Notes: a model not told the origin generated them from the letters alone. Shown: positions 28,759-39,529, counted from the stretch's first letter. The stretch is DNA of 64,000 bases from Saccharofermentans sp. (GCA_024685135.1 JAIKWA010000130.1:1-64000), one strand, 5' to 3'. Numbers and translations are program-made.

Positions 28759-29190
28759 ATGGTTGCCCCCAAGGGAAGAGTAATGGGAATCGATTTCGGC
28801 ACGCGTCATATCGGCGTTGCCCTGTCAGACCAGCTCAGGATAATCGCTACCGGTTATGAGACAGTCAATTGGAATGGCGAGGATCCCGAATGGGCACTTA
28901 ATCGCATCTGCGAGATAATCCGTGACAATGAAGTTAAGGCTATAGTTATGGGCAAGCCTTCGCGTACTGACGGCACCAAGTCAGAGACAGAGGTCAAGGC
29001 CGAAGCCTTCGGAGCAGAGCTCGAAGCAAGATCCGGTATAACTCCCGAATGGAAGGATGAGCGTTTTACTACGGTCATTGCCTCCAGATATATGCATGAA
29101 TGCAACATCAAATCCAAGAAGCAGAAGAAAGTTATAGACCAGGTTGCTGCCGAGATCATCCTACAGGAATATTTAGACAGCAAGCGCTGA
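28759..29190 (+). CDS. ruvX: Holliday junction resolvase-like RuvX/YqgF
   Basis: GRVMGIDFGTRHIGVALSD, IVMGKPSRTDGTKSETEVKAEAFG, KDERFTTVIASRYM. Confidence 0.94.
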   Translation: MVAPKGRVMGIDFGTRHIGVALSDQLRIIATGYETVNWNGEDPEWALNRICEIIRDNEVKAIVMGKPSRTDGTKSETEVKAEAFGAELEARSGITPEWKDERFTTVIASRYMHECNIKSKKQKKVIDQVAAEIILQEYLDSKR

Positions 29191-29235
29191 TACTAATATG
29201 CTATAATCAAGTATTAATTTATGGAGGCTGATACT

Positions 29236-29559
29236 ATGGCTGATGAATTGCTTAACAATATGCTCGATATGGATGATGAGGACCGCAAGGTCATTCTCGA
29301 GGACGAAGAGACCGGTGAGACCATTGAGTGCATTATCGACGATACTTTCCAGTTGAACGGCAAGAACTATGTTGTTCTCTTAAGACCTATCGATGAACCC
29401 GACTACGATTACGAGATGTTCATCATGGAGTCTGTAGAGCAGGATGGCGAGTATATGCTGCAGACGATCCCTGAAGAGCAGGAAGATATAATCTGTGATT
29501 ATTACGACAAGCTCTGTGAGGAACTCTACGGCGACGACGATGAAGAATCAGACGAATAA
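29236..29559 (+). CDS. DUF1292-family protein
   Basis: Acidic ~107 aa; VILEDEETGETIECIIDDTFQLNGKNYVVLLRP; follows ireB-ruvX. Confidence 0.85.
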   Translation: MADELLNNMLDMDDEDRKVILEDEETGETIECIIDDTFQLNGKNYVVLLRPIDEPDYDYEMFIMESVEQDGEYMLQTIPEEQEDIICDYYDKLCEELYGDDDEESDE

Positions 29560-29959
29560 GACCGGAATCGGTAATGTCAAGAAGAAGCGCGCCGTGCAGC
29601 AGAGCCGTAAGGCCAAGGCTGCAGGAGAGCATCTCAAGAACTCTTCAGGCGACGAACTTATTGTCATAAGAGACCCGTATAACAAGAAGGATTACTATCT
29701 GTCAGTGATCGATACATTCGTGATACTTAAGCGCGAATATGTTGTTATGCATAATTATGTCCCCGATGACGGCAATCACGATAAACCCGAGCTCGTAATT
29801 ATGAGAACGGAGTATTCCAAGAACGGTGAGCAGCTGTTCTATTCGATCAAGGATGGAACAGAGCTCGAGACCGCATTTACCTTCTTCATGAGAAGGTTCT
29901 ACGATGCACAGTCCCCTGACGTAAAGGTCAGAAGCGGTGTCAAGACCGGAGGTAACTGA
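29540..29959 (+). CDS. DUF1292-like protein, basic N-terminal extension
   Basis: YYLSVIDTFVILKREYVVMHNYVPDD resembles the preceding DUF1292 protein; 20-bp overlap with it. Confidence 0.6.
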   Translation: MKNQTNKTGIGNVKKKRAVQQSRKAKAAGEHLKNSSGDELIVIRDPYNKKDYYLSVIDTFVILKREYVVMHNYVPDDGNHDKPELVIMRTEYSKNGEQLFYSIKDGTELETAFTFFMRRFYDAQSPDVKVRSGVKTGGN

Positions 29960-29962
29960 TAC

Positions 29963-30874
29963 TTGGAAGCGGTTACGAAGTCTAAGATAGCTCGCGGCAT
30001 TGAAGCTTTATTCCGCGCTGTCCTTGCGATATTGCTCTATCTTTTGCCGGCGTTTCCGGTAAGCTTTGCCTTTATGGCTCTAAACAAGAGCACTAATGTC
30101 TATAACGGGCTTTATTCCGCAACAACCGCTATTGTTACCATCATCCTGTTTATCGCTGTAAACAAGGTGCTTTCCAGGAGTAACGATTCTTTTATCGCAC
30201 ATGACCGCCTCGATAAGATCTCTGTTATAAGCCTTATCGCCATAGCTTTGGGACTTATCGGAATGGTCTATTGCTATCTCGATATAGCTGATGTGATCTC
30301 CGAATATATCGATTCCTTCAAGGAGAAGGTCGCTGAATACGGCGAAGCGATGGACCGCTTCAGCGATGTCGAAGAAGAAGCTGTTCCTTTATGGGATTCT
30401 GTAATCTATATGATCAGCATGGTCATATTGATCCCTTTAACAGAAGAACTCGTATTCAGAGGCGCGGTATTAGGCTCGCTCAGAAGGGGATTTAAGCCCT
30501 GGACTGCAATAGTCTTATCCGCTCTTATCTTCGGCCTTATGCACGGAATATCGATGCATATAGGTTACGCACTTATCTGCGGACTCATAATCGGAGCCTG
30601 CTATTACTTCACAAACAGCATCTATGCTTCGTTTATGATCCATGCGATATTTAATCTTGTAGGATCTGCGGTGCCGTTCTTTATGGACCTTAATCTGTTT
30701 GAGATCGATCCTCAGATAAGGCACGGAATACAGGCCACGATGAATTACATCTGTATCGGTATGATGATACCTGCAGTATGTGCTTACCTGCTTCTCATGA
30801 CAAAGCACAGGATTAAGGACGGAGATATCAAGAAGGATATTTTGTCTTCTTCCCGAATTAGAGGACGGCGATGA
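29963..30874 (+). CDS. CPBP-family intramembrane metalloprotease
   Basis: LTEELVFRGAVLGSLRR, LIFGLMHGISMHIGYALICGL, SFMIHAIFNLVG; multiple TM; TTG start. Confidence 0.93.
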   Translation: MEAVTKSKIARGIEALFRAVLAILLYLLPAFPVSFAFMALNKSTNVYNGLYSATTAIVTIILFIAVNKVLSRSNDSFIAHDRLDKISVISLIAIALGLIGMVYCYLDIADVISEYIDSFKEKVAEYGEAMDRFSDVEEEAVPLWDSVIYMISMVILIPLTEELVFRGAVLGSLRRGFKPWTAIVLSALIFGLMHGISMHIGYALICGLIIGACYYFTNSIYASFMIHAIFNLVGSAVPFFMDLNLFEIDPQIRHGIQATMNYICIGMMIPAVCAYLLLMTKHRIKDGDIKKDILSSSRIRGRR

Positions 30875-33800
30875 ATAAACTCGATATGTTCAGATTCGGC
30901 AATACGCGCAAGAAAAAGATAAGGCTTTATGCCATTATCGGCGTATGCGTGCTGTTCCTTGCCTTAGTGCTCCTGTTCGCGGTCGGAGTGTTCTCTTACA
31001 GATCAGAGCTCGTAACCTTAAGAGCCACAACGCAGGATGCAGGTACCGAATTTGCAAGACTCGGCTTTAACCTTGAGGATATCCCCAATGTCAACATGAT
31101 CGCAGATGCTTCGTTCGAGACTTCTTCCGAGCAAAGCTCCATAGAGGTAGTATCAAGCTCGGCTTCATCTCTGTTTTTCGAGCCCGGCGCATTAGAGGAT
31201 GCAGGCATAGATTACAGGGTGGCAGGCGACAGCGTAAGGGTAATGTCCATTGACGGTCAGGGCGTCATGAGCGAGCGTTTCTCGGGCACGGCCATAGCAT
31301 ACCAGAGCGCAAGACTCGGTGCGGTAAGAGAGATTGACGATTCCCTTGGCATATTCGATATAGAGGAAGTTCGTGATGCAGTGGAATTCCAGAACCTCGA
31401 ATATGTATTGACAGGTGAAGGCACTCTTGCAGGCGATGCGTCGGGCAATATGTTCATATGCGATTTAGGCGAGGATGAGGCCTCTTATATAGCGGCGACC
31501 GACAAGGAATTCTTTGTCGTAACTGCAAGCGGTAAGCTCCTCGTATCCACGGACGGAAGAAATTTCAGCGAGGCTGATATACCGCAGGATAGCGATGTTC
31601 TGTTATCTGATACGCTGTTTGTATGTGCAAGCTCCGAAGTCTTTGCGGCAGTAAACGATAAGGGCGAGATCTTAAGCGTTAAGAGCGGCATCGTATCTTC
31701 CTCCAAGGTGCCTTGCGGCAGGAGTAAGATCTCGGGTTTTGCTGCGGATGCATCGGGCTTTATGGCAGTCTCTGAAGACGGCGCGACATACTTTTCCGAG
31801 GGCGGCATAATTTTCAATACAGCAGGCTCCATCGAGGTAAGCCTTGAAGCGGAAGATCCCATAAAGGCCGTTTGCGGAGCGGGGGATAAGTTCTATATCC
31901 TCGCATCGGACGGACTTATCTTCGTATACGATCTTGCAAGCGACAGCCACTCTCCTGCGATACTCGAGTGCGGCAAAGGTCAGGATATACAGCTTACCGG
32001 CATAAAGGCATCTTACGAAGGTAAGATAATAGCGACAACAACAGACGGCAGCGCTGTCGTTATCTCAGAAGAGGACACGCTTGCTTATTTTGCATCAGAG
32101 AATGTCGTGATAAGCAAGATCTTCTGCATATCGGGAGATAAGATAATATACTCAGCTTCGGGCAATATCTATACGGCAAAGATCTTATCGGAGCTTACCG
32201 TAGATTCCAATATCCCCGAAGATTCCGTTATAGAAGGCGATTTCTGCTTTATAGCAAGCGAAGTGATCCCTGTAAGGGCCTCTTCCGAGGACGCCGCAGG
32301 CTGGATAAGCGCAGGCGGAGCCTGGGATATTGCAGGCAGTGATACCGATGTTACCTGTATAGCAAGAGAAGACGGAGACGGATCTTGCGCAAAGCTTACG
32401 GGCAGCGCTCCGGGCACGCATATCTTATCCCAGAAGCTTCCTGCCTCTTCTGAAGAGATATTCAGGGAAGATACTTTCTACCGCATAGATCTTGAGCTCA
32501 TCTCAGAAGGCGATACGGGCCCCGTGGATGTATGGATAGAAGGTGATGGCTTCGGGATACAGGGCTTTACCATTGAAGAACCCTCCAAGACCCCCGAGGA
32601 TTACTCTTTTGTCTTTGCGGTAACTGATTCCATGCTCGGAGATTCCGGTGTCAGATTTAATATCGCATTCAAGGGTACCGGAAGGCTTACGATAGATGAG
32701 ATCTATCTCGGCCCTGACTCTTATTCGAGTGCGGGAATACCTGAATACTATGTCGATACGATAGCTCAGGCTCATCCATATGCGATAAGGCTGGATAACT
32801 TAAACTTCGGTGCGTCAGGTTATTCTGCTGAAGCTTTCTACGGACATTCTTCAAGCTCTAACAGCACTTATGCAGGTTCGCAAGATACCCCGGTATCTTG
32901 CTGCAGATCCTTGGAAGACAGCCTTAAGCTCGTATCTTCTGCAGGCTCAACACCATGGCTCGTAATCGATTCATGCGCTTCTTCAAGCGATATCAACGGG
33001 CTTTTGGAATATCTTTGCGGCACCGCATCTTCGGAATACGGCGGGATCCGTATAGATAACGGTACGGCGCTTGCATGGAGCAGACAGTTCGAGACGATAA
33101 TAATCGAGATAGGCGACAGCGAAGGCTGCCTTACGAGCGACACTCAAAGAGCTGCTTATGTCGATTGCATAATATCGATGTTCTATCAGTCCGAATACTA
33201 TCCCGAGATCAAGGATAAGGTCATCTTCCTCGATGCAATGGCATACGAGGGCGGCACGATGCTCTCAGGTGCTGACGGACATGCTATGGACATGCACTAT
33301 GCATATAAGGACAGTAATCTCGTTTACCTGGAGTGCGCCGAGTCTGCATACGGACTTGCAAGATACCAGTCGCCTCATATCACTCAGGGCGGAACTGTAG
33401 GTGAATACATCTCCTCCTTCAGCATAGAAGGCGATATAGATTGCGGCAGGCTCCTCACGCTGCTTACTATGGAGGAAGCTGACTTTGTCAATTGCTTCAT
33501 GTTCGATCTGGATATGGCACCTTCTTTTGCAGACTTTGAGAGCGATGAGATGTTTAACGATCCCGAGGCTGCGGGCGTGATCACTTCTCTTATGAGCGTG
33601 ATGACTGACCTGCAGGAGGCAGATGAGCTATATATTGAAGCTCAGGAACCTCTTTCTTCAGAATCCGTTTATTCTGTTGCAGGTCTCGAGCCTTCTCTCG
33701 TCTGGAATGCGTACACAGCCGAAGACGGCAGTAACTATGTGGTCGTAACCAATGCGGGGACCACTCAGGAGAGCTTCCTTGTAAGCGTATCCGCGTTCAG

Positions 33801-33936
33801 GTCTCCTGCTACGACACTTATGAGATATTCGTCGGAAGGCAGGCTCATCATGACAAGAAAGTTCAATCTCAAGTCCATGAGATATACCATAATGCCGGGC
33901 GAATTTATCGTCATTAAGAGCGATCCAAAAGAGTGA
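30871..33936 (+). CDS. Large membrane-anchored protein: propeller-like repeats, beta-sandwich-like domain, degenerate glycosidase-like C-terminus
   Basis: N-term TM; repeated G-F-x-A/V-S-x-D-G-type strands; YRIDLELISEGDTGPVDVWIEGDG; C-term resembles GH51-type arabinofuranosidase order (IDEIYLGP...WLVIDSC...LEYLCG...YGGIRIDNGTALAWSRQFETIIIEIGDSE). Confidence 0.6.
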   Translation: MNKLDMFRFGNTRKKKIRLYAIIGVCVLFLALVLLFAVGVFSYRSELVTLRATTQDAGTEFARLGFNLEDIPNVNMIADASFETSSEQSSIEVVSSSASSLFFEPGALEDAGIDYRVAGDSVRVMSIDGQGVMSERFSGTAIAYQSARLGAVREIDDSLGIFDIEEVRDAVEFQNLEYVLTGEGTLAGDASGNMFICDLGEDEASYIAATDKEFFVVTASGKLLVSTDGRNFSEADIPQDSDVLLSDTLFVCASSEVFAAVNDKGEILSVKSGIVSSSKVPCGRSKISGFAADASGFMAVSEDGATYFSEGGIIFNTAGSIEVSLEAEDPIKAVCGAGDKFYILASDGLIFVYDLASDSHSPAILECGKGQDIQLTGIKASYEGKIIATTTDGSAVVISEEDTLAYFASENVVISKIFCISGDKIIYSASGNIYTAKILSELTVDSNIPEDSVIEGDFCFIASEVIPVRASSEDAAGWISAGGAWDIAGSDTDVTCIAREDGDGSCAKLTGSAPGTHILSQKLPASSEEIFREDTFYRIDLELISEGDTGPVDVWIEGDGFGIQGFTIEEPSKTPEDYSFVFAVTDSMLGDSGVRFNIAFKGTGRLTIDEIYLGPDSYSSAGIPEYYVDTIAQAHPYAIRLDNLNFGASGYSAEAFYGHSSSSNSTYAGSQDTPVSCCRSLEDSLKLVSSAGSTPWLVIDSCASSSDINGLLEYLCGTASSEYGGIRIDNGTALAWSRQFETIIIEIGDSEGCLTSDTQRAAYVDCIISMFYQSEYYPEIKDKVIFLDAMAYEGGTMLSGADGHAMDMHYAYKDSNLVYLECAESAYGLARYQSPHITQGGTVGEYISSFSIEGDIDCGRLLTLLTMEEADFVNCFMFDLDMAPSFADFESDEMFNDPEAAGVITSLMSVMTDLQEADELYIEAQEPLSSESVYSVAGLEPSLVWNAYTAEDGSNYVVVTNAGTTQESFLVSVSAFRSPATTLMRYSSEGRLIMTRKFNLKSMRYTIMPGEFIVIKSDPKE

Positions 33937-34064
33937 TATATGCACTCTGCCTAAAGCATAAGACCTATTTGCAGTAAATTTTTCTTGTCTTTATCGCAAT
34001 TTTGCCTGAAAGTGTGTATTATTTTGGCATAAAATAACACTATTCTAATTTAAAAGGTGATCAA

Positions 34065-35702
34065 ATGAATACAGTTATCAACAAATTTGTTGCAGCGACA
34101 CTTGCCTTAGCGATGGTATTCGGAATCGTTATCTTCAATCCCGTTAAGTCAAATGCCGATGCTGCTTATTCTTTGAGCGGTACGGCTCACGTACAGGATA
34201 TCGGTGATAAGGACGGCACCTTTGATAACGGCACGCTCCTTCTCGGTACATCCGGTCAGTCCAGAAGACTTGAGCGCGTTACTATCAACTTCACTAACAA
34301 TACCGGTTACGAGGGCAGCATCAGATATAAGGTGCATGTCCAGAATATCGGTTGGATGGACTGGGTAGAAGCAGGCAATGCGGCAGGCACCTCCGGTAAG
34401 TCCTTAAGGCTCGAGGGCATCAAGATCGAGCTTACGGGTGAACTCGCAAAACATTACAGCGTTCAGTATCACGTTCATATCGAGAACTACGGCGATGCAC
34501 AGTCCTGGGTATCAGACGGAGCCGTTGCAGGTACCACAGGCGAGTCCTTAAGACTCGAGAACCTGAGCATCAAGCTCGTACCTTTGTCAGACGAAGGCAC
34601 TGAGACTATCTCATACCGCGTTCAGAGACAGAACAAGGGCTGGGAGACAAAGTGGCTCAGTGACGGCGAAGTATCCGGTACTACAGGCGAGTCTTTAAGA
34701 CTTGAAGCTATCACGATTACAGTTACAGGTAACCATGTAACAGGCGGCATCACATATCGTACACATGTACAGAATATCGGCTGGCAGGATTGGGTAACCA
34801 ATGGAGATCTGTCAGGTACGGTAGGTGAGTCCAAGCGTCTTGAGGCTATCGAGATCAAGCTTACGGGTGATCTTGCAGACAAGTACGATGTCTACTACAG
34901 AGTACATGCTCAGGATTACGGCTGGCTCGGCTGGGCAGTTAATGGCGAGACATCAGGTACATCAGGCCTGTCCAAGCGTCTTGAGGCTATCCAGATCATG
35001 CTCGTTGCAAAGGGCGGAGAGGTTCCGGGCGATGTGGAAGGCATCAAGAGCGATAAGGATGAATCTTCCTACAGTGCATCCGATACATATGTGCCTACTG
35101 TATTATCGCAGACTTATACAAATAAGTTCCTCAATGTCTGCCAGAGCAACATCGCGCTTCTTAATTCTTCCTATAAGGAGGATGCAACTCCCGTAAGGAC
35201 ATATACCTTCGTTGATATGGTAAGTGCTAACGAGCATGCGAGCACATCAACCATCAGCGATGCGGACTGGGCAGCGTTAGAGAGCTTTGCAAATGCAAAC
35301 TTCGATCCCACATGGACACCTGCCGAGTGCCTCTTGTACACGATGTATTGGATACACTACAATGTCGATTATTCTACAGGCAGCTCCAACTACGCAGTAT
35401 CCGTTTTCGAGAACAGGGTAGGCCAGTGTGCGCAGTATAACGGTGCATTAGTAGAGATGGCATGCTACCTCGGATTCGACAATGTCAGATTCATAAAGGG
35501 TATGAGATCCAGGAGCGCAACGACGCTCAAGTCTCCCTTCTCCCACTACTGGGCAGAAGTCGAGATCGACGGAACATACTACTGCCTTGAGACAGGCAAC
35601 AAAGCAGACGATTCAGGCAGCTTCGTTTGGTATTACTTCGTAAAGCCTTACGGCGCAACGGCTGCAAAGAAATTCGTTAAGTGCGGACTTTTGCTTAAAT
35701 AA
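34065..35702 (+). CDS. Secreted protein: six ChW repeats plus transglutaminase-like domain
   Basis: Signal peptide; six repeats of type VQNIGWQDWVTNGDLSGTVGESKRLEAIEIKLTG; C-term GQCAQYNGALVEMACYLGFDNVRFI...SHYWAEVEIDGTYYCLETGN. Confidence 0.88.
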   Translation: MNTVINKFVAATLALAMVFGIVIFNPVKSNADAAYSLSGTAHVQDIGDKDGTFDNGTLLLGTSGQSRRLERVTINFTNNTGYEGSIRYKVHVQNIGWMDWVEAGNAAGTSGKSLRLEGIKIELTGELAKHYSVQYHVHIENYGDAQSWVSDGAVAGTTGESLRLENLSIKLVPLSDEGTETISYRVQRQNKGWETKWLSDGEVSGTTGESLRLEAITITVTGNHVTGGITYRTHVQNIGWQDWVTNGDLSGTVGESKRLEAIEIKLTGDLADKYDVYYRVHAQDYGWLGWAVNGETSGTSGLSKRLEAIQIMLVAKGGEVPGDVEGIKSDKDESSYSASDTYVPTVLSQTYTNKFLNVCQSNIALLNSSYKEDATPVRTYTFVDMVSANEHASTSTISDADWAALESFANANFDPTWTPAECLLYTMYWIHYNVDYSTGSSNYAVSVFENRVGQCAQYNGALVEMACYLGFDNVRFIKGMRSRSATTLKSPFSHYWAEVEIDGTYYCLETGNKADDSGSFVWYYFVKPYGATAAKKFVKCGLLLK

Positions 35703-35719
35703 CAAGGCGGTGCGATATA

Positions 35720-37420
35720 GTGAAGAATAGATTGTTAACAAAAGCGGTCGCCGGGCTTGTTGCAGGAGTTATAGCGATGGGGCTTATCCCGGGTTATAAG
35801 GCTCCCCTCAATGCTGACGGTATTACATTGTCGGGAACTGCACATGTTCAGGATCTGGGCGATGTCGAAGGCACATTTGCTGACGGCGTGCTTAAGCTCG
35901 GAACCATAGGACAGTCCAAAAGACTCGAGAATGTTACCATCAACATAAGCGGCAACGACGGTATCGAAGGAACTTTAAGATACAGGGTTCACATTCAGAA
36001 TATCGGCTGGCAGGACTGGAAGGAAGCTGGCAATATCGCAGGCACCAGCGGCCAGGGCTTAAGACTTGAAGGCATCCAGATGGAGCTGACAGGTGAGCTT
36101 GCCGAGAAGTATGTAGTTTACTACAGCGTGCATATCGAAGATTACGGCGACAGCCAGGGCTGGATAACAGGCGGCATGATCGCAGGAACTTCAGGTGAGT
36201 CCAAGAGACTCGAAGAGCTCAGAGTAAAGCTCGTCCCGAGAGAGGAAGCAGATATGGAGCCTACCGTAATGTACCATGTTCACCGTCAGGACTATGGTTG
36301 GGAGACCGACTGGAAGACAAACGGTGAGGTATCAGGTACCACAGGTGAAGGCAAGAGACTTGAAGCCATCAACATATCCGTGCTCAATACGGAATATGCA
36401 GGCGGCATCAGATATAAGACTCATGTCCAGGATTACGGCTGGCAGGACTGGCAGTATAACGGAGCTCTGAGCGGTACTTCAGGAATGGGCAAGAGACTTG
36501 AGGCGATCAGGATCGAGCTCACAGGTGAGCTTGCCGAGAACTACAATGTCTACTACAGAGTCCATGCTCAAGGATACGGCTGGCTCGATTGGACGAGCAA
36601 CGGCAGGGAAGCAGGCACTGAAGGTTTAGGCTTCAGGCTCGAAGCTATCCAGATAGTCCTCCTTAGCAAGGGAGAGGAAGATCCCGGACAGTTAGGCGGC
36701 ATAAAGAGCGTAAGCAACTATGCGTATTACTCTGCTGTAAGCGCTATCCCGCTCGTTCCCTCATCTGCGTATAGAGCAGCAGGTTATTCTTCTTCTGACG
36801 AATTCAGAAGGGCGATAATCAATAACTGCGAGAGAATGGAGAATGTAGGTTATCTGCATTCCGGCCATTGGGTAACAGGTTATATCGATTGTACGGGCTC
36901 AACGGCGATCGCTTTCAGAGATGCGCTTAAGACAGCTAAGATCAACGGTTTTGCCGATGTCGGTACAAGAGCAGACGGCACGGCCATAAGGACTGTAAGC
37001 GTTACATATTACGATTCTTACTCTGACGGCAGAGACCAGTACGGCTTCTACAGGAACGGTATATTCTCCGTTAACAACTACTTCTTGAAGAAGATGGTCG
37101 CATGGAGAGGCATCAGCTATGTGCCTGTAGCGGTAAACGGAGGCTGGTCTAACGATGAGTGGCTCGATTATCTGTCGAAGTACAACTTCAAGCCCGGAGA
37201 TGTCATTATCTGGTATTTTGATAAGGCAGACGGCCGCAAGAGCTTCGAGCATATGACCATCTATGCAGGTATCGAGAACGGTATCGCTTATGAATGGACT
37301 GCAAGCTCGGCATATAACGGATACATCAAGCGTCCTTTGAGCGAGAGATCTGCATTATTCGGCGGATTTGCGATGTTCAGGGCAACAAATGATAACGAAG
37401 CTGCGATAGGAATGAACTAA
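35720..37420 (+). CDS. Secreted protein: six ChW repeats plus NlpC/P60-like domain
   Basis: Signal peptide; six ChW repeats paralogous to the upstream gene; C-term YIDCTGSTAIAF...FKPGDVIIWYFD...FEHMTIYAGIENG; GTG start. Confidence 0.82.
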   Translation: MKNRLLTKAVAGLVAGVIAMGLIPGYKAPLNADGITLSGTAHVQDLGDVEGTFADGVLKLGTIGQSKRLENVTINISGNDGIEGTLRYRVHIQNIGWQDWKEAGNIAGTSGQGLRLEGIQMELTGELAEKYVVYYSVHIEDYGDSQGWITGGMIAGTSGESKRLEELRVKLVPREEADMEPTVMYHVHRQDYGWETDWKTNGEVSGTTGEGKRLEAINISVLNTEYAGGIRYKTHVQDYGWQDWQYNGALSGTSGMGKRLEAIRIELTGELAENYNVYYRVHAQGYGWLDWTSNGREAGTEGLGFRLEAIQIVLLSKGEEDPGQLGGIKSVSNYAYYSAVSAIPLVPSSAYRAAGYSSSDEFRRAIINNCERMENVGYLHSGHWVTGYIDCTGSTAIAFRDALKTAKINGFADVGTRADGTAIRTVSVTYYDSYSDGRDQYGFYRNGIFSVNNYFLKKMVAWRGISYVPVAVNGGWSNDEWLDYLSKYNFKPGDVIIWYFDKADGRKSFEHMTIYAGIENGIAYEWTASSAYNGYIKRPLSERSALFGGFAMFRATNDNEAAIGMN

Positions 37421-37423
37421 AGC

Positions 37424-37960
37424 TCATTCACCCAAAGCTTTAAGAAGAGAATCTATAGCCGCGTCCTTGGCACCAGACCAGGCGCGGCTTATTCTTTTTG
37501 CCTGAGCTTCGTCCTTGCATGTAATGGTTGCGTTGAAGGGAAGACCTTCATTCTCGTAGAAGAGGGTGACTGTATATTTGCCGCCTTCTGCCATATTGAC
37601 CACGGCATTCGCACGCATGCTCTCCTCTACCTCGGACTTAAGCTCCTTGGAAGCAGAATCGAGATGCATTATAAGCGGGATATTAAGTGAAGGCTTAAGA
37701 TCGTTTAAGACCGCTCTGCCGCCATCCGTGATGTAGAGCTTCTCGGTGCCGCCCAAAGCCTCTGCTTCGAGGCCGCGCTCACCGGTAACATCCATGAGAT
37801 TGCCTGCTATGAGCTCGTTATAAGCCTGGCTGAAGGTAAAGAAATCAGAATAGAGCGAATTGAGGCAGTGATCCATGAGCATATGGTAGCTCACGCCCGG
37901 CGCTTCGCTTACGAGATAGAGTATCTGTATCTTTGCTTCCACTACTGTTATATCAGCCAT
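37424..37960 (-). CDS. DUF4364-family protein
   Basis: 178 aa; VVEAKIQILYLVSEAPGVSYHMLMDHCLNSLYSDFFTFSQAYNELI; winged-helix-like N-term. Confidence 0.82.
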   Translation of the reverse strand: MADITVVEAKIQILYLVSEAPGVSYHMLMDHCLNSLYSDFFTFSQAYNELIAGNLMDVTGERGLEAEALGGTEKLYITDGGRAVLNDLKPSLNIPLIMHLDSASKELKSEVEESMRANAVVNMAEGGKYTVTLFYENEGLPFNATITCKDEAQAKRISRAWSGAKDAAIDSLLKALGE

Positions 37961-38147
37961 AGGGTAATTATATCTTATTATCCCAAAAACAAAAAACTGT
38001 CTTTGGATGCCGCAAAATAAAGGCTTTACGGAACTATAAAGATAATTGTCCGTATCGGGCCATAATATCAGTTATTTTTGAGTTAAAATTACACCTCAAG
38101 GGGTGTATACTTCTTATGTTTTAATAATAGACATAAGGAGAGATCAT

Positions 38148-39497
38148 ATGATTACAGTTGATTATTCCAATGCCCTTCAGTTCATAGGCGGCGAAGAAGC
38201 TATGGCAAGGATGGAGCCTCAGGTTAAGCAGGCTGCTGACATGCTCCACAAGAAGAACGGTCCCGGAAATGACTTCCTCGGCTGGCTCGATCTTCCCACA
38301 GCTTATGACAAGGAAGAATTTGCAAGGATCCGCAAGGCTGCACAGAAGATCAGAAGAGATTCTGACATCCTCATCGTTATCGGTATCGGCGGTTCTTACT
38401 TAGGCGCAAGAGCAGTTATCGAGCTTCTCGGACACTCTTTTGCTGCTGCTACTACAAAGAAGGTAAGAAAGAGCCCGATGATCCTTTTCTGCGGTAACTC
38501 TATCAGCGCTACTTACTTAGCAGACCTCATGGACATCATCCAGGGTAAGGACATCTCGATCAACATGATCTCAAAATCAGGCACGACAACTGAGCCCGCT
38601 ATCGCGTTCAGGATCCTCCGTGCATATATGGAAGAGAAGTACGGCAAGGAAGAGGCTAAGTCCCGTATCTACGCTACAACAGATAAGGCAAGAGGAGCTC
38701 TCAAGGGCCTTGCTAACGAGGAAGGCTATGAGTCGTTCGTAGTACCTGACGATGTAGGCGGCAGATTCTCCGTTCTTACAGCTGTAGGACTTCTTCCTAT
38801 CGCAGTTGCAGGCATCGACATCAGAGAGCTCATGAAGGGCGCTCGTGACGCTTCCAAGGCTTACAAGAAGCTTCCTTTCGATCAGAACCCCTGCTATCAG
38901 TATGCAGCAGTCAGAAACTGCCTCCTGAGATCCGGTTACTCAACAGAAGTTATGGTTAACTACGAGCCTTCTTTCCACTACATGACAGAGTGGTGGAAGC
39001 AGCTCTATGGTGAGTCCGAGGGTAAGGACGGCAGGGGAATCTTCCCTGCAGGTGTTGATAACACAACAGACCTCCACTCCATGGGTCAGTTCATCCAGGA
39101 CGGCGCAAGGATCATGTTCGAGACTGTTGTACAGATCGACCAGCCCAGAAGATCTTTTGAGATCCCCAACGATCCTGACAATCTTGACGGTCTTAACTTC
39201 CTCTCCGGTATGGATATGAACGAAGTTAACGTTAAGGCAATGCAGGGTACTATCTTAGCTCACGTTGACGGTAAGGTTCCGAACCTCCTCGTACACATGC
39301 CCGACCAGACAGCGTACTCCTTAGGTGAGCTTATCTACTTCTTCGAGAAGGCTTGCGGCGTATCAGGATATCTCCTCGCTGTTAATCCCTTCAACCAGCC
39401 CGGCGTTGAGGCATACAAGAAGAACATGTTCGCTCTTCTCGGTAAGCCCGGCTACGAGGATCAGAAGGCTGAGCTCGAGGCAAGACTCAACAAATAA
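38148..39497 (+). CDS. pgi: Glucose-6-phosphate isomerase
   Basis: [75 protein letters not shown] 38148 with AAGGAG. Confidence 0.97.
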   Translation: MITVDYSNALQFIGGEEAMARMEPQVKQAADMLHKKNGPGNDFLGWLDLPTAYDKEEFARIRKAAQKIRRDSDILIVIGIGGSYLGARAVIELLGHSFAAATTKKVRKSPMILFCGNSISATYLADLMDIIQGKDISINMISKSGTTTEPAIAFRILRAYMEEKYGKEEAKSRIYATTDKARGALKGLANEEGYESFVVPDDVGGRFSVLTAVGLLPIAVAGIDIRELMKGARDASKAYKKLPFDQNPCYQYAAVRNCLLRSGYSTEVMVNYEPSFHYMTEWWKQLYGESEGKDGRGIFPAGVDNTTDLHSMGQFIQDGARIMFETVVQIDQPRRSFEIPNDPDNLDGLNFLSGMDMNEVNVKAMQGTILAHVDGKVPNLLVHMPDQTAYSLGELIYFFEKACGVSGYLLAVNPFNQPGVEAYKKNMFALLGKPGYEDQKAELEARLNK

Positions 39498-39529
39498 TTT
39501 AAGTATTGGTACTTAGAACCCGTAACTCA

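Noticed and set aside
34170-36660. Repeats in the tandem secreted-protein genes considered as a mobile element or recombination hotspot
   Set aside because: They are in-frame ChW protein repeats; no transposase, terminal repeats or target-site duplication.
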